Source: Vescimonas coprocola
Lineage (GTDB): Bacteria > Bacillota > Clostridia > Oscillospirales > Oscillospiraceae
Reading direction: 5' to 3'
Length of the DNA stretch: 64,000 nucleotides
NCBI RefSeq assembly: GCF_018408575.1
Contig: NZ_AP023418.1
Coordinates: 2,384,415-2,448,414, forward strand
Shown here: positions 41,081 to 49,776 of the stretch, in pieces
How positions within the stretch are numbered: position 1 is the first letter of the stretch
How the letters are laid out: each line of letters starts with the position of its first letter
The notes under the pieces: model-generated
Seen by the model: only the letters and a program-made list of their open reading frames with translations
What the model was told of the DNA's origin: nothing
The model's database searches: none
Made by a program: the position numbers and the translations under genes

Positions 41081-41885
41081 CGCTCCTTCGCCCCGGCGGC
41101 TGCAATATCTGCGGGACTACCGCCGGAGAAAGCGGTCGATCCGGCTGTGGCAGGTGTGCCTGCTGGCGGGTCTGTTCGTCCTGTGGGAGCTTACCACCCG
41201 GCTGGGCCTCAGCGACGGCTTCCTCACCAGCAGCCCCAGCCGCATGGCTGGTACCCTGCAAAGCTTGTGGCACAGCGGGGACCTGTGGCGGCACATCGGC
41301 ACCTCGTGTCTGGAGACGGTGGTGGGCTTCACCGCCGGAACACTACTGGGAACCGCCATCGCCGTGGCCATGTGGTGGTGGGAGAAGCTGGCCCGTGTGC
41401 TGGACCCCTATCTGGTGGTGCTGAACGCCCTGCCGAAAACGGCGCTGGGGCCGATCTTTATCGTGTGGATGGGGGCCGGGATGGGGGCCATCATCGTCAT
41501 GACGCTGGCCATCTCCCTGATCGTCACCATCCTGACCATGTATCAGGGTTTTATGACCACAGACCCGGAGAAGCTGCGGCTCATGCGCTCTCTGGGGGCC
41601 AGGCGGAGCCAGATGCTGTGGCTGCTGGTGTTTCCCGCCAATTGCCCTACCCTCTTCAACACCCTGAAGGTAAATGTGGGTCTGTCGTGGGTGGGCGTCA
41701 TTATGGGCGAGTTTCTCGTTTCCCGTGCAGGGCTGGGCTATCTCATCGTCTACGGGTCGCAGGTGTTCAACATGGATCTGGTGATGACCAGCGTGCTGAT
41801 CCTGGCGCTGGCGGCGGTGGTGATGTACCAGCTGGTGCTGCGGGTGGAGAAAATATTGAATCGAACTTGGGGGGTACAGTCATGA
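41070..41885 (+). CDS. ABC transporter permease (SsuC/TauC family)
   Basis: A 271-residue integral membrane permease with about six helices. The BPD_transp_1 domain with the EAA-like loop appears as LRLMRSLGARRSQMLWLLVFP near residue 170. It overlaps the ATPase gene upstream and shares ATGA with the binding-protein gene downstream, so all three are translationally coupled. Confidence 0.92.
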   Translation: MKDSAPSPRRLQYLRDYRRRKRSIRLWQVCLLAGLFVLWELTTRLGLSDGFLTSSPSRMAGTLQSLWHSGDLWRHIGTSCLETVVGFTAGTLLGTAIAVAMWWWEKLARVLDPYLVVLNALPKTALGPIFIVWMGAGMGAIIVMTLAISLIVTILTMYQGFMTTDPEKLRLMRSLGARRSQMLWLLVFPANCPTLFNTLKVNVGLSWVGVIMGEFLVSRAGLGYLIVYGSQVFNMDLVMTSVLILALAAVVMYQLVLRVEKILNRTWGVQS

Positions 41886-42871
41886 AGAAGGTATTTGCCT
41901 GCCTGCTGGCGGTGTGTATGGTGCTTCCGGCGATGGCGGGCTGTTCCCAACCGCAGGAGACCACTGTGGTGCGGCTCAGCGAAGTCACCCACTCCGTATT
42001 CTATGCGCCGCAGTATGTGGCCATCAGTCAGGGGTTCTTCGCTGATGAGGGCCTGACGGTGGAGCTGAGCAACGGCGGCGGCGCCGACAAGGTCATGACC
42101 GCCGTGGTGTCCGGTCAGGCGGACATAGGGCTGGCGGGGCCGGAGGCCAGCATCTACGTGGCCCAGCAGGGCAAGGAGGATCCTCCGGTGATCTTCGCCC
42201 AGCTGACCCGGCGGGACGGCTCGTTTCTGGTGGGCCGCAGCGATGGCCCCTTCCGCTGGGAGAACCTGCGGGGCAGCACCATCATCGGCGGCCGGGCCGG
42301 GGGCGTGCCGGAGATGACGCTGGAGTACGTCCTGCGCCAGCACGGACTGACCCCCGGTGAGGACGTGACCGTGGACACCTCCGTGCAGTTCAACATGATG
42401 GCCGGTGCCTTTACCGGTGGCGGAGGGGACTATGTGACGCTGTTCGAGCCCACCGCCACGGAGGTGGAGCAGGCGGGCAAGGGATACATCCTCTGCTCCA
42501 TCGGGCAGGAGAGCGGCGAGATCCCCTATACTGCCTATTTCGCCAACCGCAGCTACCTGACGGCCAACGCCGGTACGGTGCAGCGCTTCACCAACGCCAT
42601 CGCCCGTGCTCAGCGCTGGGTGGCGGAGCATACGGACCGGGAGGTGGCGGAGGCCATCTGCGGACAGTTCCCGGATACGGATTTGGCGGTTCTGGAACGG
42701 GTCTGCGCCCGGCACCGGGAGATCGATGCATGGAACCTGACGCCGGTGATGGAGCAGGCGGCGCTGGAGCGGCTGGAGACGGTGATGACCACCGCCGGAC
42801 AACTGAAGCAGGAGGAATGGGTGGACTTCGACCGTCTGGTGGATAACTCCTTCGCCCAAAAGGCAAGCTAA
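41882..42871 (+). CDS. ABC transporter substrate-binding lipoprotein (NMT1/SsuA-like)
   Basis: A 329-residue lipoprotein with lipobox AMAGC (Cys about 21). The mature protein resembles the NMT1/SsuA periplasmic-binding fold: VFYAPQYVAISQGFFADEGLTVEL, then GGGADKVMTAVVSGQADIGLAGPE for the first lobe. It delivers substrate to the adjacent permease. NMT1-type proteins bind sulfonates, taurine, nitrate or the thiamine precursor HMP; ligand undetermined. Confidence 0.9.
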   Translation: MKKVFACLLAVCMVLPAMAGCSQPQETTVVRLSEVTHSVFYAPQYVAISQGFFADEGLTVELSNGGGADKVMTAVVSGQADIGLAGPEASIYVAQQGKEDPPVIFAQLTRRDGSFLVGRSDGPFRWENLRGSTIIGGRAGGVPEMTLEYVLRQHGLTPGEDVTVDTSVQFNMMAGAFTGGGGDYVTLFEPTATEVEQAGKGYILCSIGQESGEIPYTAYFANRSYLTANAGTVQRFTNAIARAQRWVAEHTDREVAEAICGQFPDTDLAVLERVCARHREIDAWNLTPVMEQAALERLETVMTTAGQLKQEEWVDFDRLVDNSFAQKAS

Positions 42872-42897
42872 GGGCAGCAGTTGCCCCTCGCCGGAGA

Positions 42898-42931
42898 AGC
42901 ATGAGGGCTGCCCACCGGCGGCCCTCATGCT
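42898..42931 (+). terminator. Hairpin after the ABC operon
   Basis: AGCATGAGGGC pairs with GCCCTCATGCT, with an inner GCC/GGC. No T-run follows; the main terminator is the next feature. Confidence 0.5.
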
Positions 42932-42955
42932 ATCGCAGCGGGCGCTCCCGGCAGT

Positions 42956-42991
42956 AAAAAGAGCCGTCACGCTATGCGTGACGGCTCTTTT
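42956..42991. terminator. Bidirectional terminator between the ABC operon and rnfB
   Basis: AAAAAGAGCCGTCACGC pairs with GCGTGACGGCTCTTTT around TAT. T-runs on both strands serve the plus-strand ABC operon and the minus-strand rnf operon. Confidence 0.93.
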
Positions 42992-43008
42992 CAATCAATA
43001 GGGAGACC

Positions 43009-43932
43009 TTACTCCGCCTTGGGGGCAGCGGCCTTCTCGGCGGCAGCCTTTTCAGCGGCGGCCTTGGCGGCAGCAGCCTTCTTCTCGGCAGCGGCCTTCT
43101 GCGCAGCCTTGAACTTCTCCTTCTCCTCGGGAGTGGGGATGGGCTCAATGGCGTTGCGGGGGCAGGCCTTGGCGCACATGGTGCAGCCCTTGCACTTGGT
43201 GTAGTCGATGACGGCCACGTTGTTTACCACGTGGATAGCGTCGAACTTACAGGTGCGCTGGCACATACCGCAGCCGATGCAGGAGTTGGCGCAGACCTTG
43301 GTGACGGCGGGACCCTTATCCTTGTTGGAGCAGTTGACGAATACCTTCTTGGAATAGGGGACCTCCACAATGAGCTTCCGGGGACAGGCCTCACGGCAGG
43401 CGCCGCAGTTGGTACACTTCTCCTTATCCACCACGGCAGCGCCGTTGGGACCGATGTGGAGCGCATCGAACTTGCAGGCGGCCACGCAGGAGCCGAAGCC
43501 CAGACAGCCGTACTTGCAGGCCAGAGCGTCGCCGCCGCAGACCTTGGTGGCGGCCAGACAGTCCTGCACGCCCCGGTACTCGAAGTTCTTCACGGCGTTG
43601 GTGCCGCCGTTGCAGAGCACGTGAGCCACCATCTTCTCGCCAGAGGGAGCCTCCATGCCCATGATGGCAGCGATTTTGGCAGCGCCCTCGGCGCCTGCGG
43701 GAGCGCAGGCGGTGACGGGAGCCTTGCCGGCCAGAATGGCCTCGGCGCAGCCGGCGCAGCCGGGATAGCCGCAGCCGCCGCAGTTAGCGCCGGCCAGACA
43801 GGCCTGGATCTCCGGCAGGCGGGGGTCTACCTCCACCTCAAAGACCTTGGCGGCGACAGCCAGGATCAGGCCAAACACGATGGCCAGAGCGCCCAGAACC
43901 ACGACCGCCCAGATGATCGTTGTAAAATCCAT
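43009..43932 (-). CDS. rnfB: Rnf complex subunit RnfB
   Basis: A 307-residue iron-sulfur subunit of the ferredoxin:NAD+ oxidoreductase. One N-terminal membrane helix is followed by the ANCGGCGYPGCAGCAEA cluster domain. Ferredoxin-type motifs include CTNCGACREACP, CIGCGMCQRTC and CKGCTMCAKACP. The last 45 residues are an Ala/Lys/Glu repeat tail (AAEKKAAAAKAAAEKAA). RnfB receives electrons from ferredoxin and passes them to RnfC. It is the last gene of the operon. Confidence 0.96.
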   Translation of the reverse strand: MDFTTIIWAVVVLGALAIVFGLILAVAAKVFEVEVDPRLPEIQACLAGANCGGCGYPGCAGCAEAILAGKAPVTACAPAGAEGAAKIAAIMGMEAPSGEKMVAHVLCNGGTNAVKNFEYRGVQDCLAATKVCGGDALACKYGCLGFGSCVAACKFDALHIGPNGAAVVDKEKCTNCGACREACPRKLIVEVPYSKKVFVNCSNKDKGPAVTKVCANSCIGCGMCQRTCKFDAIHVVNNVAVIDYTKCKGCTMCAKACPRNAIEPIPTPEEKEKFKAAQKAAAEKKAAAAKAAAEKAAAEKAAAPKAE

Positions 43933-43946
43933 GATTTTCTACCTCC

Positions 43947-44534
43947 TTACCAGACCTGCAGGCCGCTGAAGCCCATGAAGGCCAGAGCCATCAGACCGGC
44001 GGTGACCAGTGCGATGGGGAAGCCCTCGAAGGCCTTGGGGCACTCGCTGGAGACATCCAGCTGCTCACGGACAGCCGCAAACAGGAAGATAGCCAGCAGG
44101 AAGCCCAGACCGCCGGTGATGCCATAGATCACGGAAGCGACGAAGTTGTAGCTGTTCTGAGTGTTCAGCAGAGCCACGCCCAGAACGGCGCAGTTGGTAG
44201 TGATCAGGGGCAGGTACACGCCCAGAGCGGCGTACAGGGTGGGAATGTTCTTCTTCAGGAACATCTCCACGAACTGCACCAGACCGGCGATGACCAGAAT
44301 GAAGGCCACGGTCTGCATGAAGCCAAGCCCCAGATTGTCCAGCAGCTTATTGACGGGGTAGCACAGGGCGGAGGCCAGACCCATCACGAAGGTCACGGCT
44401 GCGCCCATACCGACAGCGGTGTCGATCTTCTTGGACACGCCCATAAAGGGGCAGATGCCCAAGAACTGGGAGAAAATAAAGTTATTGGTCAGGATAGCGC
44501 CAAGGGCGATGGCCAACAGTTCAGTCACTTTCAT
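43947..44534 (-). CDS. rnfA: Rnf complex subunit RnfA
   Basis: A 195-residue polytopic membrane subunit with about six helices. It begins MKVTELLAIALGAILTNNFIFSQFLGICPFMGVSKK and contains LPLITTNCAVLGVAL, the conserved cysteine-bearing segment that holds a membrane [2Fe-2S] cluster with RnfE in related complexes. It follows rnfE by three bases. Confidence 0.96.
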   Translation of the reverse strand: MKVTELLAIALGAILTNNFIFSQFLGICPFMGVSKKIDTAVGMGAAVTFVMGLASALCYPVNKLLDNLGLGFMQTVAFILVIAGLVQFVEMFLKKNIPTLYAALGVYLPLITTNCAVLGVALLNTQNSYNFVASVIYGITGGLGFLLAIFLFAAVREQLDVSSECPKAFEGFPIALVTAGLMALAFMGFSGLQVW

Positions 44535-44537
44535 AGC

Positions 44538-45191
44538 TTACTTGGCCTCCTTTTCCTTTTTTGCGTTGCTCTTGGCCATGGCCCACTGCATCAGAGCAAT
44601 GAGGGCGCCCAGCGTCAGGAAGCCGCCCACGGGCATGGTCAGGATCTTGATGCCGAACTCCTCGGGGAAGATGGTGATGCCGGGGGCGCTGCCCAGTCCG
44701 CCGCCGCCCAGCAGGCCGCCGCCGAACTTACCGCTGCCCAGCAGCTCACGCACCACGCACATACAGATCAGTACCAGCGTGTAGCCGATACCCTGGCAGA
44801 TGCCGTCCACGGCGGAGGCACCCACGGGGTTCTTGGAGGCAAACGCCTCGGCACGGCCCAGGATGATGCAGTTCACCACGATCAGGGGGATGAACACACC
44901 CAGAGAGGAGGACAGCGCCGGCACAAAGGCCTTCAGCAACAGGTCCACGCAGGTCACGAAGCCGGCGATGACCACGATGAAGCAGGCGATACGCACCTCA
45001 TTGGGGATGATCTTGCGCAGCATGGAAATAAAGACATTGGACAGCGTCAGGATGATGAGCACCGACACGCCCATACCCAGACCGTTGAAGAACGAGGTGG
45101 TGATGGCCATGGTGGAGCACATACCCAGCAGCTGTACCAGAACGGGGTTCTGAGTGATCAGACCCTCTTTGAATTGCTTACCGAAATTCAT
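44538..45191 (-). CDS. rnfE: Rnf complex subunit RnfE
   Basis: A 217-residue membrane subunit homologous to RnfA. It begins MNFGKQFKEGLITQNPVLVQLLGMCSTMAITTS and holds FIPLIVVNCIILGRAEAFASKNP with the matching cysteine. About six helices and a short lysine-rich C terminus (AKSNAKKEKEAK). Confidence 0.96.
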   Translation of the reverse strand: MNFGKQFKEGLITQNPVLVQLLGMCSTMAITTSFFNGLGMGVSVLIILTLSNVFISMLRKIIPNEVRIACFIVVIAGFVTCVDLLLKAFVPALSSSLGVFIPLIVVNCIILGRAEAFASKNPVGASAVDGICQGIGYTLVLICMCVVRELLGSGKFGGGLLGGGGLGSAPGITIFPEEFGIKILTMPVGGFLTLGALIALMQWAMAKSNAKKEKEAK

Positions 45192-45209
45192 ATCTCAGCT
45201 CCTCCTCTC

Positions 45210-45803
45210 TTAACCCAGAGCGGCCACAGCGGCCAGCGCTGCGTTGGCACCCTTGGTCACGCCCTTGGTGGAAACGGTGGCGCCGGAGATGGCGGTGACG
45301 GTTTTGCCCACCTTCAGAGTGCCTGCGCCGCTCATGCCAACGAACTGGTCCAGAACGGGTACACCGTCGTCATTGGGCATATTGCCGCACACCTTGGTGC
45401 CGATACCGGAGGTCTCGGAGTGACTCACCACGGAGATACCGGTGATCTTCTGCTCGGCATCCACGCCGATGACCATCTCGATGAGGCCCTGAGAGCCGCT
45501 GGCCGTCAGCTTCACAGCGTAGCCGGCAGGCTGGCCGTCGAAGGTGACCGTGTACATCTCCTCCAGCGTACCGCCCATTTCCTTGGCGGCGTCCATGACC
45601 TCCTGAGGAATGGAGGTGATCTCGTCGTATGTACTGCCGGCCTCGGTGACGGCCTCCAGAGCCGTCTGAGTAGCGGCGGCGTTCATGGCGGCGATCTTGT
45701 CGGCGGTGACGCCGTTGACCAGACCCAGCAGCAGAGCCACCACCAGAGAGATGATGGTCAGCGTACCGGCGACCTTCAGAATAAACTTACCGGAGATCTT
45801 CAT
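45210..45803 (-). CDS. rnfG: Rnf complex subunit RnfG (FMN-binding)
   Basis: A 197-residue subunit with one N-terminal membrane helix and an extracytoplasmic FMN-binding domain. The covalent flavinylation motif is AISGATVSTKGV near residue 180, with the threonine of SGAT as the expected attachment site. It overlaps rnfD by four bases. Confidence 0.95.
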   Translation of the reverse strand: MKISGKFILKVAGTLTIISLVVALLLGLVNGVTADKIAAMNAAATQTALEAVTEAGSTYDEITSIPQEVMDAAKEMGGTLEEMYTVTFDGQPAGYAVKLTASGSQGLIEMVIGVDAEQKITGISVVSHSETSGIGTKVCGNMPNDDGVPVLDQFVGMSGAGTLKVGKTVTAISGATVSTKGVTKGANAALAAVAALG

Positions 45804-46852
45804 TTTGCAGCCGCCTCCTTCTTGTCTTTCTTGATGGCACCGTAGATGGTGGGCCGGATGTACTTATCCAGCAGCCAGGTGGTGCAGTTCATAATGAGGA
45901 TGGAGTAGCACACACCCTCGGGATAGGAGCCGAACCGGCGGATGAAGCAGGTGATAAGGCCGCAGCCCACGCCGAAGATGGCCTGCCCCAGCTTGGTCAC
46001 AGGGGAGGTGGCATAGTCGGTGGCCATAAAGATGGCGCCCAGCATCAGGCCGCCGCCAAAGACGTTGTAGAGCATGAAGTCCACAGCGCTCATACCGGCG
46101 GGAGCGGAGATCAGGGTCAGCACCGCCACGGTGCCGATGTAGCACACGGGGATCTGCCAGTTGATGACCCTACGCAGCAGCAGATACACAAAGCCCGTCA
46201 GCAGGGCCAGCGCAGAGGTCTCACCCAGAGAGCCGCCGATGCGGCCGATGAACATATCGCTGATGGAGAAGGTGGAGGTCAGGTCATTGACCGCCGCCAG
46301 TGCATCCTCAGCCGTCTCGGCGGAGAAGATGCCCTTCATCACAGCCATGGGGGTGGAGCTGGTCACCACGTCGGCAGTGGAGCCCACCAGAGGCAGCTTG
46401 GAGCCGAAGCCCACCCAATGGGTCATGGCGCTGGCATAGCTGGCCAGCAGCATGGCACGGCCCACCAGAGCGGGATTGACGAAGTTGCAGCCGATGCCGC
46501 CGTAGAGCTGCTTGACCACCACGATGGAGAAGAAGCCGCCGATGATCAGCATCCACACCGGTGTGGTGGGGGGGCAGACAAAGGCCAGCAGGATACCGGT
46601 GACCACAGCGGACAGATCGCCGATGGACTGGGGCTTCTTCAGGAGCTTGCGATAGGCCCACTCCCAGAACACGCAGGCGGCCACGGACACCAGCACCATG
46701 GTGAGGGCCCGCACGCCGAACACATAGATGCTCATGACCAGAGCGGGCAGCAGGGCGATGATGACATCCAGCATGATGCTCCGGGTGTTATCCTTGGAGC
46801 GGATATGGGGAGAGGAGGATGCGATCAGCTTCAAATTTTTGTAATCCGTCAT
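45800..46852 (-). CDS. rnfD: Rnf complex subunit RnfD
   Basis: A 350-residue membrane subunit related to NqrB. About nine helices; the N-terminal LIASSSPHIRSKDNTRSIM and C-terminal GVGCGLITCFIRRFGSYPEGVCYSILIMN segments are typical. VTSSTPMAVMKG near residue 185 matches the site of covalent FMN attachment (threonine of SSTPM). It forms the ion-pumping core with RnfA, RnfE and RnfG. Confidence 0.95.
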   Translation of the reverse strand: MTDYKNLKLIASSSPHIRSKDNTRSIMLDVIIALLPALVMSIYVFGVRALTMVLVSVAACVFWEWAYRKLLKKPQSIGDLSAVVTGILLAFVCPPTTPVWMLIIGGFFSIVVVKQLYGGIGCNFVNPALVGRAMLLASYASAMTHWVGFGSKLPLVGSTADVVTSSTPMAVMKGIFSAETAEDALAAVNDLTSTFSISDMFIGRIGGSLGETSALALLTGFVYLLLRRVINWQIPVCYIGTVAVLTLISAPAGMSAVDFMLYNVFGGGLMLGAIFMATDYATSPVTKLGQAIFGVGCGLITCFIRRFGSYPEGVCYSILIMNCTTWLLDKYIRPTIYGAIKKDKKEAAAK

Positions 46853-46855
46853 TGC

Positions 46856-48226
46856 TTACGCCTCCTTCTTCTCGGCAGCTGCCTTTTCGGCCTCCGCCTT
46901 GGCCTTGGCGGCCATTCTCGCATTATTGACCTTCTGCTTGCCCATGCGGAAGGCATGGATCAGCGGCAGACGGGCAGGACAGATATAGGTGCAGGCGCCG
47001 CACTCGATGCAGTCCATGCCGTGGAGGGTGTTCTGCCAAGTGTCCACATCGCCCTTCATCAGGTACTTGTACATGAACACAGGCTCCAGCCGCATGGGGC
47101 AAACGCCCACGCACTTGCCGCAGCGGATGCACTGGGGATGCTCCTCGTACTGCTCCTCCCTGCCGGCAAAGGCCAGCATGGCGCCGGTGCCCTTACCCAC
47201 GGTGACGTCCACATTGTACTGGGCCAGACCCATCATGGGGCCGCCCATAATCAGCTTGTAGGTATCCTCCCGCAGGCCGCCGCAGGCGTCGAACAGCTTG
47301 GAGATGGGGGTGCCGATGGGGCACTCGATGTTCTTGGGCTCGATGACGCCGGAGCCGGACACGGTGACGATCTTGTTCACCACGGGCATACCGGTATACA
47401 CCGCACGGTAGATGGCGCAGGTGGTGTTCAGGTTGAAGATGCAGCAGCCTGCGTCGGCGGGCAGCTTGCCGGAGGGGACCTGACGGCCGGAGACAGCCTG
47501 ACACAGCTGCTTCTCAGCGCCCTGGGGATACCGGGTGTGCAGGACCTCCACCACCACGGGAGCGTTCAGCTCAGCGATGGTCTTGTTGAGCACGTCGGCC
47601 GCATTCTGCTTGTTGGCCTCGATGCCGATGTACACGTGCTCCACGCCGAAGCACTTGGCCAGCAGCGTAGCGCCCTTGACCACCTGCTCCGGACGCTCCA
47701 GCATGGTGCGGTGGTCGCCGGTGATGTAGGGCTCGCACTCGGCGGCGTTGATGATCACATAGTCCACCTTGCCGAGGCCGGAGCTGATCTTCACATGGGT
47801 GGGGAAGGTCGCACCGCCCTGACCCACGATACCGGCGTTCTTGACGATCTCCACCAGCTGCTCGGGAGCCAGGCTGTCGGGATCCTCCACGGGATGAATG
47901 TCCGGGCACACGGTGTTCTGAAAATCGTTCTCGATCACCACAGACATCATGGTGCCGCCCATAGAGAAGGGGCGGGGCTCCACGGCCTTTACGGTACCGG
48001 ACACGCTCGCATGAATGGGAGCGGACACGAAACCGCCGGGTTCACCGATCTTCTGACCGATGGTCACCTTGTCGCCCACCGCAACGATAGGCTTGCAAGG
48101 CGCACCGATGTGCATAGACATGGGAATGACCACCTCAGCCGGGGCTTCCAGCTGTTCGATGGCCTTTTCATTGGTTGCGGCCTTCATGTCATTGGGATGA
48201 ACGCCGCCAAAGAAAGCTTGTGCCAT
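46856..48226 (-). CDS. rnfC: Rnf complex subunit RnfC
   Basis: A 456-residue peripheral subunit that reduces NAD+. The N-terminal region begins FFGGVHPNDMKAAT, and the NADH/FMN-binding domain holds VGQGGATFPTHVK and NAAECEPYITGDHRTM near 140-180. Two [4Fe-4S] motifs follow: CIRCGKCVGVCP and CIECGACTYICP. The C terminus is Ala/Lys/Glu-rich (KAKAEAEKAAAEKKEA), like that of RnfB. First gene of the operon rnfCDGEAB. Confidence 0.96.
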   Translation of the reverse strand: MAQAFFGGVHPNDMKAATNEKAIEQLEAPAEVVIPMSMHIGAPCKPIVAVGDKVTIGQKIGEPGGFVSAPIHASVSGTVKAVEPRPFSMGGTMMSVVIENDFQNTVCPDIHPVEDPDSLAPEQLVEIVKNAGIVGQGGATFPTHVKISSGLGKVDYVIINAAECEPYITGDHRTMLERPEQVVKGATLLAKCFGVEHVYIGIEANKQNAADVLNKTIAELNAPVVVEVLHTRYPQGAEKQLCQAVSGRQVPSGKLPADAGCCIFNLNTTCAIYRAVYTGMPVVNKIVTVSGSGVIEPKNIECPIGTPISKLFDACGGLREDTYKLIMGGPMMGLAQYNVDVTVGKGTGAMLAFAGREEQYEEHPQCIRCGKCVGVCPMRLEPVFMYKYLMKGDVDTWQNTLHGMDCIECGACTYICPARLPLIHAFRMGKQKVNNARMAAKAKAEAEKAAAEKKEA

Positions 48227-48280
48227 TGTCTTTCACCTCATCTTACTCCTTGGTGGCTACGCCACCACATACTGCACATT

Positions 48281-48309
48281 AGTCTACAACAAAATTGCCC
48301 CGTTGGCAA
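48281..48309 (-). promoter_or_regulatory. Promoter of the rnf operon
   Basis: On the minus strand TTGCCA (48309-48304) and TAGACT (48286-48281), 17 bp spacer, about 55 bases before rnfC. A GGTGGC/GCCACC hairpin (48253-48267) lies in the leader. Confidence 0.65.
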
Positions 48310-48444
48310 GACCTAAGCTCTCATTTTTGTCACTTTTTGAATACTGGAGACTGGGAACTCCGCCTTCACGCACGTTTGTCCGTGTTTGTCCACGTTTTTC
48401 CGAAATATCCATTTTATCCCACCGGCGCAGTTGGGATGCACCTC

Positions 48445-48474
48445 TTGCCAAATGGGAAGGCTATATGATAAAAT
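48445..48474 (+). promoter_or_regulatory. Promoter of the DUF975 gene
   Basis: TTGCCA (48445-48450) and TAAAAT (48469-48474), 18 bp spacer. A CCTGCGG/CCGCAGG hairpin (48493-48512) lies in the leader before the AAAGGA site. Confidence 0.6.
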
Positions 48475-48532
48475 AAACACCTATATAGATATCCTGCGGC
48501 ACAGACCGCAGGAGAGAAAGGACACAAAACAC

Positions 48533-49288
48533 ATGATGAACCGTATTGAGCTGAAGCAGGAGGCCAAGGGCGTTGTCCGCACCGCCGCCGTCTCTGCCTA
48601 TTTGTTCGCTTTGCTCTATCTGGCCCTGACGGAGCTGCTGCAGGGGGCCAGCGTCTACGTCAACGGCGACGTGGCGCTCTATATGCAGACGTATTTCCCC
48701 AACGTCCCCATCCCCTCTTATCTCTACCCGGTGGCTCTGCCCACCACGGTGGTGACGCTGGTGGCGGTGGTGTGCTGGCTGCTGCGGGTACTGCTGCAGG
48801 GCGGCTGGGTGCTGTACCATCTGGGCGTGCGCCGGGGCGAGGAGATGCCTTACGCCACCCTCTTCGACGGCTTCGGCTTCATCGGCAAGCTGATCCTGCT
48901 GAATATCGTCATTACCCTCTATGTTTTCCTGTGGTCCATGCTGTTTATCATCCCCGGTATCATCGCCGGCTACCGCTACCGTTTTGCCATCTATAACCTG
49001 TGTGAGAACCCCGATATAGGCGTCATGGAGGCCATCAGCATGAGCAAGGCACAGACCGCCGGGTATAAGGGCGACCTGTTCCTGCTGGACCTGACCTTCA
49101 TCGGCTGGAACCTCCTGTGCAGCCTGACGCTGGGCATCCTCTCCATCTGGATCGCTCCCTATATCATCCAGACCAACATCGGCTATTTTCAGGAGATCAA
49201 GCGCATCAAGGGCATCGGCTGGCAGGCCCGTCCTGAGCAGCCCGACGATACTTTCCGCCCCACGGACCCCTTCGGCCCGGAGCTGTAA
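48533..49288 (+). CDS. DUF975 family membrane protein
   Basis: A 251-residue integral membrane protein of the DUF975 family. About five helices; conserved stretches are GGWVLYHLGVRRGEEMPYATLFDGF, YVFLWSMLFIIPGIIAGYRYRFA and DLTFIGWNLLCSLTLGILSIWIAPY. The cytosolic N terminus MMNRIELKQEAKGVV is typical. AAAGGA about ten bases upstream supports the start at 48533. The family is common in Firmicutes but has no established function. Confidence 0.88.
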   Translation: MMNRIELKQEAKGVVRTAAVSAYLFALLYLALTELLQGASVYVNGDVALYMQTYFPNVPIPSYLYPVALPTTVVTLVAVVCWLLRVLLQGGWVLYHLGVRRGEEMPYATLFDGFGFIGKLILLNIVITLYVFLWSMLFIIPGIIAGYRYRFAIYNLCENPDIGVMEAISMSKAQTAGYKGDLFLLDLTFIGWNLLCSLTLGILSIWIAPYIIQTNIGYFQEIKRIKGIGWQARPEQPDDTFRPTDPFGPEL

Positions 49289-49327
49289 GGCCACCTTATT
49301 GTATGAAGCTGCCGCAAACCACCCGTA

Positions 49328-49352
49328 GGGGCGGCCCTTGCGGCCGCCTGCA
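49328..49352. repeat. REP-like GC palindrome
   Basis: GCGGCC and GGCCGC flank CTTGC within GTAGGGGCGGCCCTTGCGG and the following GCCTGC. Similar GGGGCGGCC elements are common between genes in this bacterial group (recollection, not tested). Confidence 0.5.
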
Positions 49353-49385
49353 GCGATCGATAAAAGAGCCGCACCCCCACGGAAG

Positions 49386-49697
49386 TGACCCCCAAAAGTC
49401 AGACAAAAACAAGAATTAAGCGGCTTGAACGGCCTGAGTCCTGTGCTGCACAGGACTCAGGCCGTTTAGTTTTCATTTGATTCTGTGGCTATTGTAGTAA
49501 CCGATATACGCAACAATGACCTTTTCGAGTTGGTCAATGGAATCGAGCTTTTCTAAATAGAACAATTCCGTTTTAAGCAGCCCAAAGAAATGTTCGGCGA
49601 CAGCATGATCCAAGCAGGTCGCTTTACGAGACATACTTTGTGTAGTGCCTTTTTCTTTCAGCATCCGCTGGTAAGTCCTCATCTGGTACTGCCAACC
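49386..49697 (-). mobile_element. Remnant of an IS3-family (IS150-like) insertion sequence
   Basis: The frame 49473-49682, with GWQYQ just upstream (to 49697), encodes only the last part of an IS3-type transposase integrase domain: RMLKEKGTTQSMSRKATCLDHAVAEHFF, TELFY, IVAYIGYYNSHRIK. An in-frame stop lies directly upstream of GWQYQ. The likely right terminal repeat TGACCCCCAAAAGTCAGAC begins at 49386. A strong terminator hairpin at 49430-49467 lies in the element's 3' end. The 5' half and the left end are missing, so it is immobile. Confidence 0.85.
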
Positions 49698-49776
49698 TTA
49701 ACAGTATCCCATACTGCCCAACAAATGGGGTGCAGTTCAGCCCAGCCTGCGCCTTCTTTATCGCATAGCTTCGCCT
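49698..49776. other. Spacer after the IS remnant
   Basis: Short non-coding sequence with no recognised signal; it probably includes debris of the insertion. Confidence 0.4.

Noticed and set aside
48386-48532. N-terminal extension of the DUF975 protein
   Set aside because: The extension covers the promoter and leader hairpin; the ATG at 48533 has the ribosome binding site and the family's usual start.
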